Source: Anaeramoeba flamelloides (lineage: Eukaryota; Metamonada; Anaeramoebidae). Taken from it: a stretch of 64,000 bases of DNA. Position numbers and translations under genes: made by a program. The notes below the pieces were generated by a model. The model ran no database searches. It was not told the origin of the DNA and saw only the letters and a program-made list of their open reading frames with translations. Shown piece by piece: positions 1 through 12,000 of the stretch; the first letter of the stretch is position 1; each line of letters begins with the position of its first letter. The stretch lies in the NCBI GenBank assembly GCA_027625915.1, contig JANTQA010000018.1, positions 658,501 through 722,500 of the forward strand, read 5' to 3'.

Positions 1-302
1 GATCAACTAATAGTACTATTTGACAAATCGATTTTTTAGGTACATTTGAACTCTGTTGCACTAATTACTTCACACCATAAAACAACATACTTTGATCTTA
101 AAACTTCTTCTTAATAGGCTGCTCATCCCTTAAAAACAAAAAAACAGTTATAACTAAATTAAAAATTTGACTCTGAAGTTTCTGAAAGGGAATTTAGGTA
201 TAAAAATATATAAAGTGGAATTTTAACTTGTTTGGTCATTAAACAAAAAAATAATTCCTTTTTCTCTATTTTTTGTTTTAAATCTCTTTTAGTTTAATTT
301 TT
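1..302. other. Upstream region of the ZNF277-like gene
   Basis: AT-rich non-coding DNA. No open frame or RNA gene is recognisable. The last 60 bases before the ATG at 303 are T-rich and presumably hold the promoter and 5' UTR, but no defined element can be named. Confidence 0.5.
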
Positions 303-3300
303 ATGGAAAACCAAAAATACCTATGCAATTTATGCCTAGCTCACTTCGTTTCACAAGAAGATATAATTGAACATATGCTTCTTAACCATAATGTTACTGT
401 ACCATTTGAAGGAAATAAGCCAAATCTTGATTCCGTTTCTTTTATTCAAGTCATCAAAAAAAAAGAAACAAAAAAGGAAACAAACACAAAACAATCAGCA
501 AAGGAGATCTTGGTAATATTTTTTTTTTTTTTTTTCAATTTCTGCTTGAACTTTTCTTTTAATTCTTGCAAGCCTCACTGCAAAACATACCCAAACCTAA
601 TATTATTAGAGTTAAATTGACACAAATACTTTTTTTTTGTAATCAAAGTAAAAAATCTATTTTGCAGATCCTCTTTTATTATCAAACCAAGAACATTACT
701 TTTCAATTCTTTTTTTTCTTTTTTCTTCTTCTTGTCACTTTCTAATTCTACAATTAAATCGCAACAATTTATGACACTTATGAGAAAACCAACTCTTATT
801 TAATTGCTTTTTTCATTTTTTTGTGCTTAATTATTGAAAAGAAACATTTTTTGAACTAATTTTCAAAGACTAATAGGAATGGGATTCAAAAATAGATCAT
901 TTCTTAGATTGAAACAAAATGTTGTTATTCACACCCACTTTTCTGAGATCCTCATTTTGATTTCTGTGTGGGCTTGAACCCGGGGATAATTAACTCCTTT
1001 ATTTGAATCAAAAACCAATGAAAAATACTACTGGTATTTGGATTATAAATGGGATAAAATTTCACCTGATTTTCAAATTTTTCACTTCTTCAATCTGACT
1101 TCCCGTTAAGAGTCCTTAACTCACCCAAAGTTCTCAATGTATACAATAAAAACAGCCAAACAAATAAAATGAGATCACTAATCCCAATTAATTCCTGGTA
1201 ACACTAGTGCAAATATGGAATGTTGTAAAAAATAGAGTTTTTACAATTTTAGAGATAAATAAAGGGTTCCATATATTTATCCAAATTTTGGTATAGTAAA
1301 TATAATATCCGATTATCTTAATAGGCTAATAATAATTTTAATCAAAAAATTGTTTGGTAAATACCGATCTTTCAATTTTTTAGAAAAAATCATTTTTCAA
1401 ACAAATTATTGATATTTACCAAAGGATTTTATATTGAAAACCCCTTTGAACTCAAAAACCAAAATGGACGTTTAATTTACTATGACCAAAATTTGGATAA
1501 ATATATGGAACTCTTTATTTATCTCTAAAAAATTGTAAAAACTCTATTTGTTACAACATTCCATATTTACACTTGTGGATATCTTTTGGAAAAAGGAAAA
1601 ATATGGAAAATGAAGAGAAAATTTTTTCCCGAATTTATCATTCAAATACAAGTATCAAATTATTTTTAGAAAGAGATTGGTGTTGGTCTAGAAATTGGAT
1701 AAATTAACCCACAACAATTAATAAAAAAACAGAGCCTGTCACACCATGCATAAAATTAACACTAAAAAATAAATTTTTTTAAAAAGTATCTTTTTTTTGG
1801 TAATTTCACTCAGAGAAAAATCAAATTCATAATAGTTCCCATTTAAAGAGTTTTCAAAAAGTTGTGAGATTTTAATTTTATTTAAAGTAAACTTTTGAAT
1901 CAAAATTAATTAACTCAATGAATGGAATCAAATATAGAATTTCAGGAAAGTGTAAAAATAACACTTTTTTCATTTAGATCACGTTTTTGTATTTAGATAA
2001 TCTTTTAATATTAACAAGTTTCATCTATCATTCTCAAAAAAAATTGCCAGATCGACTTTAATTGGAAAATGGTAATAAAAGTACTCATTTTCCAATTTTT
2101 TTCTACTTATTTTTTCAATCATTTTAAAAACAAAAACCAAGTTCAAAAAATAGATTGATTATTAGAATTAAAATAGAATCCAAAACATCAAATCAAACCA
2201 AAATTTTTAGAATTCAATTTTCTCAAAATTGAGATTTAATTGTAAACATTAGTAAAATTTCGACTTTTTGTATTTTTTTTTTTTGCTCTGGATTTTTCTA
2301 TTCATTGCGAAATTGACTATAGGATTTTAATTATAGATATTGATCCAGTTTGAGAAATTTCAATTTTAGATATATTTCTTGAACAGTGGAAATTTAGTAG
2401 AATAATCATTTAAAAAAAATTTTCCTTTTTACGACCTAACATTTTACAATTAAAACTAATTTTACAATTTTTTTCTGGAATGGTAGGTGCTTTTAAAAAA
2501 CTTTTAAAAGACAACAAAAAAAAAAATTGATGGAATTAATACTGCTAGTTTTTTTAGTTCGCTATTTAACAACATTTTTTTTTCAATTTTTTTCTTTACC
2601 ATTAGCAAAAATATATACTGGTATTTGAATTATAAATGGGAACTATTTTCACTTCATTTTCATTTTCCTTTTTCAAATAGAGTTTTTAAAATAATATAAA
2701 AGAAATAAATTGCTAACTATTTCTTTGAGAACTCAATTTATGAAAAAAGAAAAATATGGAAAAAGGAAGTGAAACTTTTTACCGTTTTTAATTCAAACAC
2801 CAGTATACCTAATTTATTAAATTGCAAATAATTAATTTATATAATAATAACCTTTTTTTTTTTTATATATTTCTTTTTTGGATTAATTTTTTTTTTTACA
2901 TAAATTTTTAAACTATTTCATTATATAGGACGAAATGATTAAAATCCAACAAAAAGAAAGAAATTCAAAATTTAGTAAAAAATGTTTATATTGTAGAGAA
3001 GTTTTAAACAATAGAAAGGAATTTTTTGAGCATCTTTATTTTAGGCATAAGTTCAATATTGGGAAATATGACAATTTAGTCTTAACTGATGAATTTCTTC
3101 AAGTGATTCAAGAATATTTAGACAATAAGCAATGTATTTTCTGTAAAAAGATTTTCCCAAATATCAAAATGACCACAACGCATATGAGAAAAAAAAGACA
3201 TTATCGAATTAATCCAAAAGATAAGCGCTTTGATAAATTTTATATGAAATATTATCTCAAAAACTGCCATAAAGAGGAATCACAATACTCGAATGAATTA

Positions 3301-3906
3301 AGTTCTGATAATATTTCAGGATCGGAATCAGGCATTGAATATGATTATCAAAACATTTTTAATCAAGAAAACGACTTAAATAATGACGAAGATGATGACA
3401 ATTGGGAAGACTCTGATGACAATTCTATAGCACAATGCTTATTTTGTGAAAAATCTTCTTCAAGGGTTGAATTAATTTTTCAACATATGAACGAAATTCA
3501 TAATTTTGAATTGAATAATTATAGAAAAAAGAATAATCTGAATTTTTATCAAACAGTAAAAATTATCAATTTTATACGGTTGAAAATTAGAGAACATAGC
3601 TGCCCCGTTTGTGATAAAAATTTTAAAGACAATAATAAATTATTAAACCATTTACATTTAAAAAATCATGTTTATGTCAAAACCGATAAAAACCAGCTCT
3701 GGAACGATGAACAATTTTTAATACCGATTTTAGAAAATGATCTTATTTTACAGGGATTTTGTGACGAAAGTGAATTTTCTGATGATAACGAAGAAGAAAA
3801 ACAAGACAATAATGAGGAGAAGGGAAAGGAGAATGAGAAGGAGAAGGATGGGGAGAACGAGAAGGAGAACGAGAAGGAGAACGAGAAGGAGAAGGAGCTT
3901 AAATAA
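303..3906 (+). CDS. ZNF277-type C2H2 zinc-finger protein (2 exons)
   Basis: Exons 303-512 and 2929-3906, joined phase 0 to phase 0 across a 2,416-bp GT-AG intron (donor gtaata, acceptor tatag), give 395 residues. Five C2H2 fingers are visible: CNLC...H-x4-H (about residues 8-29), CLYC, CIFC, CLFC and CPVC. The stretch HMRKKRHYRINPKDKRFDKF, and later NFYQTVKIINFIR, match the conserved core of ZNF277 from animals and dictyostelids. The join KEIL/DEMIKIQQKER aligns with the human REILEQQQQER segment, which supports the splice. The region before it is shorter than in human (no QENYFLL block). The C-terminus is a Glu/Lys repeat encoded by GAGAAG units (about 3800-3900), with a higher GC content than its surroundings. 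The family is known for nuclear and ribosome-linked roles (it binds uS5/RPS2 in animals); a similar role here is inferred. The intron holds several MITE-like repeats. Confidence 0.85.
1029..1655. repeat. Family A inverted-repeat element (MITE-like), copy 1
   Basis: The left end reads TACTGGTATTTGGATTATAA at about 1029. The right end near 1640-1655 is its imperfect reverse complement (ttcaaatacaagtatc). The element is about 627 bp, non-coding, and sits in the ZNF277 intron. It carries a second hairpin inside it (1202-1577). Other copies lie at 2614-2807 and 63349-63516. Non-autonomous DNA transposon is inferred from structure only. Confidence 0.65.
1202..1577. repeat. Nested long hairpin element
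   Basis: Two arms of roughly 105 bases (1202-1310 and 1470-1577) are near-perfect reverse complements, both containing aatatggaatgttgtaa and tttttacaattttagagat. A smaller inner inverted repeat (tttggtaaatacc / gatatttaccaaa) follows, so the whole unit can fold back on itself. The motif TTTTAGAGATAAATA also ends the larger element at 20005-21195, suggesting related families. Confidence 0.7.
2614..2807. repeat. Family A inverted-repeat element, copy 2 (short)
   Basis: About 194 bp, with ends TATACTGGTATTTGAATTAT and the reverse complement of TATACTGGTGTTTGAATTAA. The arms extend inward about 60 bases (tttcacttcattttc versus gaaaaaggaagtgaaac). Flanking TA dinucleotides could be the target-site duplication. 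Non-coding, in the ZNF277 intron just upstream of exon 2. Confidence 0.7.
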
Positions 3907-6005
3907 CTTGAATCATTTTTTTTTTTTTTTGTTTTTGAAATAATATGAGAATACTTCCATAAAATAATATTGGGATTGATCTAAATTAACGAAAAAACTA
4001 TTATTCAACAAAAAATTATTATCATTTTAAAATAAACTTTTTAATAAAAAAAATAAACTAAATTCTACAAATTTTGAACAACTTTTATATTAGATTGAAT
4101 TCTTAAGTTTATACCCTTTTCATAAAAATCGATACAAATTCATCTCAATTACAATAATTTCACATATTTTTCTATTCTATTTTGTAAATTCTGAATTTTT
4201 TATTCTTCATTTATTATACTTTACTTCTCTTTTTCAATCTTTTTTTCTTTATTTTTTTTTGACTTTTTTTCTTTCTTTTTTAAAAACCAAAATTAAGTTG
4301 AGAATTCTTCAAATGAATATGACTATTTTTTTTTATTTTGTCTATAACTTTAAAGTCTTATATTAAGTCACTTCTAAATTCTCTCATTAATTGATAAAGT
4401 ATTTTTTTAAAATATTTAACCTCAACAAGAAATCAATACACTCAAGATTCTTTTGAATTGAACAGTTTAAGGGTGTTTGAATAATAAATGGGACAAAATA
4501 TAAGTTGGTATCTTTTTTTTATTTCTAAACCTATTCCTTTCTAATACTTTAATCAAAATAATGTCTATACAACTACAATCCGTGTTTCCAAATATAACTG
4601 CTGGGTTTTTTTTTCTTATTGTTTCAATCGAACATCCAATTCTCCATCTGGTAGTATACCTAAGTTCAAATGAATTTTTAAGATTTACTCCTTGATAACA
4701 GAAATAAAATTTAAATTTGAAAGCCAATTTGTTTTCTATTTTTTATTCATTTTTTCTTTATTTTTTTTAAATTTTTTTTTTTTTTTTGACAATAATTTTT
4801 ATAAGATATAAAAATTTTCTCTATTTTTTGAGATAAATTTTGCAATTTGATACCTCTTTTTTTCGAATTTCTTTAAAATAATAGAACTTTCAAAACCAAT
4901 ATCCCTATTTTCATTAGGTTTTTTGTTGGTTTCTTTGATAGATTTATATATAAGTTTTCTATAACAAAAAAAAAAACGCATGCTTTGTATTTGGAAACAT
5001 CAATTAAACTTTTCTGCAGACATTATTTTGATAACATTAGGATTCTTCTCTTATCCAATAATATTTTAAAAAAGAAACCAAAAAAATATAGATTACAGAA
5101 ATAACAGTCTGCTAATCATAAAACTAAAAAGAAAGATAAGGAAGAGGAAATGAATATTTTTTCAGGTTTATTATTTTAAATATTTGCATTACAAACTCTA
5201 ATAAAACTTTCAAAATCTTCAATACTTTTCAGAAAACGGTAACACCAATTGATTAAATTTGTTAATAATATTTCAATTTTATTTTCAGAAATCGAAGAAA
5301 CAAAAATTTAAATTGGTTCACTCTATTTTCCTTAAAAATAATCAAATTTTTTCCTTTTGGATTGTTATAATTTGTTCGCTTCTCTTTATGACAAGGATAA
5401 AAATCTTTAAGAATTTTCAAATTCACCTAAATTTGTTTGATTTAAACTATATTATAATCAGGCGAAGTGGGTTTTCAAGTTCACAACAAGAGTAACACAA
5501 TTAACACCCAAACACTTTCAAGTCATTTTTAGACTATCAACATTTCAGTCTTCGAAATTTCAAGATCGTGAGATTCTTTCAAATTGCTACAAATTTCAAA
5601 TTATAGATTGCAAGTTTTGTAAAAGCCAAAAAAAGGGTGAAAAAATTATATTAAAAAAAGAGAGCATTGAAACTTTTTTGAAATTGAATCAACTACAAAG
5701 ATTAAAAACATCCGCTTACTTTTTTACAAACCCAAAACTCTAGTTGTTCGAAAAGAGAAAAGCTAAAAAGTTTTTTTAATTTCAATTATTTGAAAAAGTT
5801 TATTATGGAGATACTTTTTAATAGAATGTTAAACCTTGTTGAACGATTTGTTTACCTTTCCGAATTTGAGAGCAAATTTCAAAACCAAAGGGTTGTAAAT
5901 TAAAAAAAAGTGAACTACAATTTTTGTGAAAATCTTGTTTGGTATATTTTTTATCATTTTTTATTTTTTTATTGTTTTCATATATTTTTTTTTATTCAAA
6001 AGACA
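3907..6005. other. Intergenic region between ZNF277 and DCUN1D genes
   Basis: Mostly AT-rich non-coding DNA with long T and A runs. It holds a lone family A terminal repeat at about 4470-4500 (tttgaataataaatgggac) and one coding-like dispersed segment (4467-4727, minus strand). The last 200 bases form the presumed promoter of the DCN1-like gene. No other exon is supportable. Confidence 0.5.
4467..4727 (-). other. Dispersed coding-like segment, copy 1
   Basis: An 86-codon minus-strand frame contains NSFELRYTTRW, RKK, AVIFGNTDCS and IILIKVLER. A second segment at 46321-46530 on the plus strand reads NRFELRYTARM, RRKK, LVIFRNKDYS and IILIKIHVR in one open frame. By eye the two share about 45% of residues over some 53 positions, with matching spacing. 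This looks like a protein-coding repeat: either a transposon ORF remnant or a small gene family. The family A end at 4470-4500 overlaps its C-terminal end. I do not recognise the domain. Confidence 0.4.
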
Positions 6006-9000
6006 ATGGACCAAAATAAAGAGACCAAAATAAAAACTTTTATTCGTTTCACTTGCACAAAGTAAATTTTTAATTTTGTTTTTTGCTAAATCAATTTCGA
6101 ATATTTTATAAAATACAACTTTTTCTTCTCTTCATATCTCCAAAGCAAGAAGACTGCACAACAACATTTGCGATCAACATTTTGGAATATGGAAAAAGCA
6201 GTTACACAATGGTTTCAAAAACACCCATATGGAAAAAAGAAGGAAAATTCAGATAGCGAAATCTTAACAAAAAACGAGACAACAAAAGAAAAAAAAGACA
6301 AAAAGGAAAAAAACAAAAAAAAAGATAAAAAAGAAAAAAAAGAAAAAAAAGATAAAAAGGAAACCAAAAAAACCAAAAAAACCACCAAGACAAAAAAAAA
6401 AGGTAAATTTTCAATTTGTTATTCTTTAGGATTTCTCTCTTATTTATTCTCTCATAACAAAAAAAAAAAAAAAATATATTATTTTATTTGCTTTTGTAAT
6501 TTTAATAAACGTAAATGTTCTCTTTTGTCAAGAATTTTTATCAACCAAATCAAAAACATACACTCAAATAAATTTAAAAGTTTGTGCTTTTTGAAAATAT
6601 CTTTATTTGCAATAAAAAAAAATTTGTTTTTATCGATTCTTTGCGAGATACAGCTGTTTGAAAAAGTGAGCACCAAAAATTTTATAAAGTGTTACCCGAA
6701 ACTGGAGAACTAGAAAGTTCGAAGTACTACTTTTAAAACTTTTACTACCTACTTTTTTCAAGCATCTGACACAAAGCTAAAAATTTTTTTAATCACAAAA
6801 GAAGTTCAAAGTGTCTTAAATTTGAAAATTAAAAGAAAACTACAATTAGTCTTTGAATTTCTTTTTTACTTTGAAAAGAAAACTAAATTTACTCTTCCTT
6901 TCTTAGTAATTTCGTTTGAACAAAAAATTAGATCTAAAATTTGCAGCTTGATCCAAAAGGGGAATTGTAAAAAAATTCTTCTTCCAAAATGGTATCTTTG
7001 TGTTGATTGAAAATAATATACAAATTAATTACCAGTTCTTTGAAATTCCAACAACCATTAAATTTTCGAAATAAAAAAAAAATTTTTTTTTTATAAACCA
7101 ACCAAGAAAATTTGTTCGAACTCTATGAATTAGTATTTTTTCTTCAATTGTAGAAATTTTTATTTAAAACTTAATTTTTTATTTGTATTTTTACTTTATC
7201 TTTCTTTTTAACCTTGTATTTAAAGTTACTGTACCTGATAAGCAAAATTTAATAAAACTTTTTGATGAATTGAAAGATGAAAAATCACAAGTTATTGATC
7301 CAGAAGGTGTTCAAGCATTTTTTGATAAAATTGGGGTTGATGTTATGGATGAAATGGCTTTAATTATTTCTTGGAAATTAAATGCCAAAGAAATGGGTGT
7401 TTATACAAAGGAAGAATTTGTGGAGAATTGGTGGAAATACAAGTAAGTTGAACTCTTTGAGTCTTTAATTATTTCTATTTTTTTTTTTTTTTTTTTTTTT
7501 TTTTTATTAAGGAGCTAGTCTCTATTATTTTTTTTTTGACCAATTTCTAAATAAGGATTCCTTCATTAGTAATAAGTTTAATATGTAAATAAACAGGACT
7601 TTTAAATCTAAGTAATTGACAAAACATTTTCTCAATCTCTATTAAATTTATGTTAAAAAATTTAATAGAGATTAGTCCCTTAAGGGATTTCCGAATTTGA
7701 GGTTATATAGAATACTACTTTTTATATCTAACTTGATATTCATTTAACTTAAAAGAAAGCTGAGTTTAAAAATATTGTTAAAACCTAGAGTTTATTAGGA
7801 TTTTTTTTTTTCAAAATTTTTAAAAGTTGAACAAATCATTTTCTCCTTTCTAGATTCAAAAATTACCTTGGAAATGTTCGAAAACCAAAATTCTCTTGGA
7901 TCAACCCTCACCTAACGCTCCACTCCAATTTATTTTCCAGTATTATTGAGTTTAGGATAAAGGAATAAATATATATTTCCAATATATTTTCGATACAAAA
8001 GACCCAGGCGTAAGAGGTGAAACAAAATCTATTTTTAATATCATCTGATTTTTTCAAGGAATTTTTAAAATTTTTTGATAGATAAATAATTACGCTCAAA
8101 ATCCAAAAACAATCCAAAAATTTGCATTATTTTGGATTTCTTTCAACAGAAAATCAATTAAAAAATCAATATTGGATTACATTTAAATTCTAATAGTCCC
8201 TGATGCGCAAATTCGAATTATACTTTATGCTTATGAATTCAAATTTACAGATCTACAAATATTAGATGAATCAATATAATTGAAGATTTGTACTTGCTAA
8301 AAAAAAAAAAAGTTTCAAAACTCCTAATCAAATTTTAGAGCGAAAGTGGTGTGAATCGAACAATAACAAATTTTCAGATATTTAATTGTAATAACTGAAA
8401 ACAACTCAAGAATATTTCAACAATACAAAGAATTCCAAATTTCAAAAATGTATTTCAATTATTAAAAAATTATGCATTTTCTCAATGATAATTTTCTAAA
8501 AGTAAACACCACATTTAGATCAAAATTTCAACACTTGAGAATTTATAAGAAATATTAAACAATAAAACCATTAATTTTAATTGTAAGCTTACCAGAAATA
8601 TGAAAATTTGAAACTTGAAAAAAATTTTAAATTTATTACTCCTTTTATACATTTATCCTTGATAATTTTCTTGAATTAATAAATTATTTTTTTTTTTTTT
8701 AAATACACCCAGTTCCACTTTTTAAGGCACAAACCCTGAAGGGGAATTAAGACACATAAAAAAAATTTCAAATTAAGGCAGAAAATTCGGATTCCAGTAA
8801 AATAATTTGTGTAAAAAAAAAAATTCCAAAAAATATGCCTTAATTTGAGTTTTTTTTTTGACTTAATTTTTTTTGAAAGTTTGTGCCTTTAAAGTGGAAC
8901 TAACTGTAATACAATTTAAATAAATCGAAAAATAATATCTTTTAAAAAATAATGTTAAAAAAATTTTCAAATTTAAAATTATTTTGAACAAATCGTTGGG

Positions 9001-12000
9001 TCTTACTGAAAAAGAGTTGTTATAACAATTTAAATCCTTTTTAGAATAAAAAAATCGATTTTGAATTTTGAGGATAAAATTAACCTCGTCCCAAATATCT
9101 TTTATAAAATTTAATTTGAAAAAATCAAATTTCATATTAAAAAAAATAGTTTTTATTACTAAAAAATTTTAAATGACTTTAAAACTTTAATAATTATAAC
9201 TATTCTTCTTTAAAAAAAGTCAATTATTTTTCAATATGTTCAATAAATTAATTTTTTGTATTCATCAAAAGAATTATCCCAAAAAATAAAAAAAATTCTT
9301 TTATTAATATTTACTAACAATAAAAGACTATTTATGGTGTAGTGGTGATAAAAATATTCATAAACAGAGCAAAAACTTTTTATAATGTTTTAAGAAATAA
9401 AATCGATTTAAAAATTTTCAATTTCATAAAAAAATTGAAAGAAAATTTGATTTCAATGTAAAAATTTTCTTTTATGTCTTTCCTTAGTCGATCATAATTT
9501 TTTGTCACTTCTCTTCTACAAAATCTGTTATTAGAGAATAATTCATGAATAATATTTTTTAATATTTTGCCCTGTTGCCATAAAAGACTGATTCATTTAT
9601 CTTTCTTTTTATAAAAAGAAAATATTTTATCTTGAGTATACTTATCTCATGTGATACCATAGTAATTTAATTTTTTATTTTCAAAAAAAAAATAAAAGAT
9701 GATCATGCTTTTCTCTTCTATCTTTTTTAAGAATCAAAATTTCTCAATGTAAAGATTATAAATAGGGAATTCAGTTATACGTTTTAAGTTCAAATCATTT
9801 CAAATAAACAAATAAAATTTAATTACAATCTTTGCAAGGCTACTGTGAATTTTTTTTCTATATCAAATTTGGATACTGAGATAGATTTTTAAAAAGTTGA
9901 ATTCAAGAATAAAAAAAGCTGATATTGAAAATTTTTTTTCTTACATAAAAGTTAATATTGAAGAATTTTTTCTGATATTCAAAAAATAATTTAGCAGATG
10001 ACAAAATGGCTTTCAACACTGAAATTTCGTTTAGAAGCCACATAAAATTTTACTCTATTAAAAAAAAAAAAATTTTTATCTTTTTCCATTTTTCCCCTTG
10101 CCGAATCTTCTTTTTATTGGGAAGAAGGGTTACAAAGGAAAAAGACCAAGTGGTTACTTGCTAATACCAGTATACTGAAACATGAAAGTATGAGTAACTT
10201 GAAAATAAAAACGAAAAAGCAAAGGAAAACAATGACCATAACGGTTTAAATCAAATCAATATCAAAAAAAAAAAGAAATTACAAAAATTAAATAACGATC
10301 CCCAAGTGAACATTCAGGATCAATTATCAAATTATTAAATTAACCAAAAATATCATAGCTGTGATTTTGTGTGTCCTTAATTAAAGAAAGTATTGGCTTT
10401 TTTATTTTTTTTGCCAATTACTTCTTATAAACCCTTTTTGTTTTTTTCTTTTTCTTTTTTCCTTTCTAATTTTTTTCTTTTCAATTTTTTGGCTTTTACT
10501 TTTAAAACATAAAATTTGGGTGTGTCTTTCCCTTGAATAATTGTGAAATCTATGATTTTATGCTTAAATCACCTTTAAGGAAATAAAGGTAAAAGGACAT
10601 TTAGAGTGTAATTTACACTTCTTCCATCAACAATAATAAAAAACGAATTTTTTTTTTGATTATATAAGAAGTAAATGTTTCAAGATTAGATCATATGGGG
10701 AAAAAAAAATTTTCTTTTTTCAAGGCTGGACTTTTTTATTCTCATATTCAACTTTTTAAAAATCTATATCAGTATCAAAATCTGATAGAGAAAAAAAAAA
10801 ACACAGTAGCTATTTAAAGAATGTAATTAACGAAAAATCAAAATCGTAAATTAATAATCAGCCGATAAACAAAACCAATAAAAAGACTATACTCCCAGTC
10901 TTCATTGTATTTTCCAACTTCAAGTTCAAATCCAAAAAACAAAAAAAAATACATTCATCAAAGAGAGACAGCTTTTATCTTATTTTATTTTTTCAAAAAA
11001 AAAAACACAATGTTTGATATTTGCTGATATTGTAGATGTGTGGGAAAATGTCTGAAGAAATACACTAAACAAGAATTCTCCAATAAATATATCTTTATTT
11101 CTTTTTGAACAAAATCAAATAGGATTAAAAAAAATTTTAAAAAATAATTCTTCTTTATTTTTAATCTTCTATTTGGTTAAATTTTTCTTTTCTTTTTCTT
11201 TCTTTCCTTTTTATTTCTCATATTCCATTTCTTGATTTTTTTTCTTTTTCCTTTTATTATTATATTCATAATTATAATTCTTATAGATGCGACACTATTG
11301 AAAAAATGAAAGATAAGCTTTCAGAATTTGAAAAGGAAGTTAAAAATAATGAAAAATTTAAGGAATATTATTCATTTGTTTTTGAATTTGGTAAAGAAGA
11401 TCCTGAGCATAGGTAAGATTTTAAATTTTATTCATTTCTTATATATTGCAACTGTTTAAAATAAAAAATATATAATACATTAAAAATGTACTTTTTGAAA
11501 AATTTTTTACAACCCAAAACATGGATTAAATAATATAACAAAAAAAATTAATTATTTTTGGAAATTTCAAAAAACAAAGGGAAAATCAAAAAAAAAATCA
11601 TTTCTAATTAAACTAAATAAAGATTTTATTTTCATTATAAATATTTTGAAATAATTACACTAAAAAATAATTATTTTTAATTCGTACACGATATCAACAT
11701 AATAATATGATTTATTAATCATCAAAGGATTCAATTGACAAAAATACAAACTAAAATAATAATATCAAAAAAAAAAAATAAATTTACTCTGGGTTTTCAT
11801 CAGATTTATTCAAATAAAAACGAATTAATATTAAATAAAATAAAAAAAAAAACAAATTATTTAAATTTAATTTATATATCCAAATTTAAAAAACCATATT
11901 CAAAATATGTGTATATGATCCTTTATTAACACAACAAATCAAGAAAATTCTTGAATTTGAATGATTGCTGGACTAGATTTTCCAATTAAATAAATATATA

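Noticed and set aside
661-710. Possible middle exon of ZNF277 (cag followed by a QEHYF reading)
   Set aside because: The phase does not fit exon 1, no donor follows, and direct joining of 512 to 2929 aligns better with the family.
955-1000. B-box-like ggcttgaacccgggg (minus strand), possible tRNA
   Set aside because: The T-arm pairs poorly and no A box, anticodon arm or acceptor stem can be built around it.
6202-6414. Minus-strand hydrophobic frame
   Set aside because: Antisense shadow of the lysine-rich exon of the DCN1-like gene.
9335-9365. tggtgtagtggtga, resembling a tRNA A box
   Set aside because: No B box follows within tRNA distance and no cloverleaf forms.
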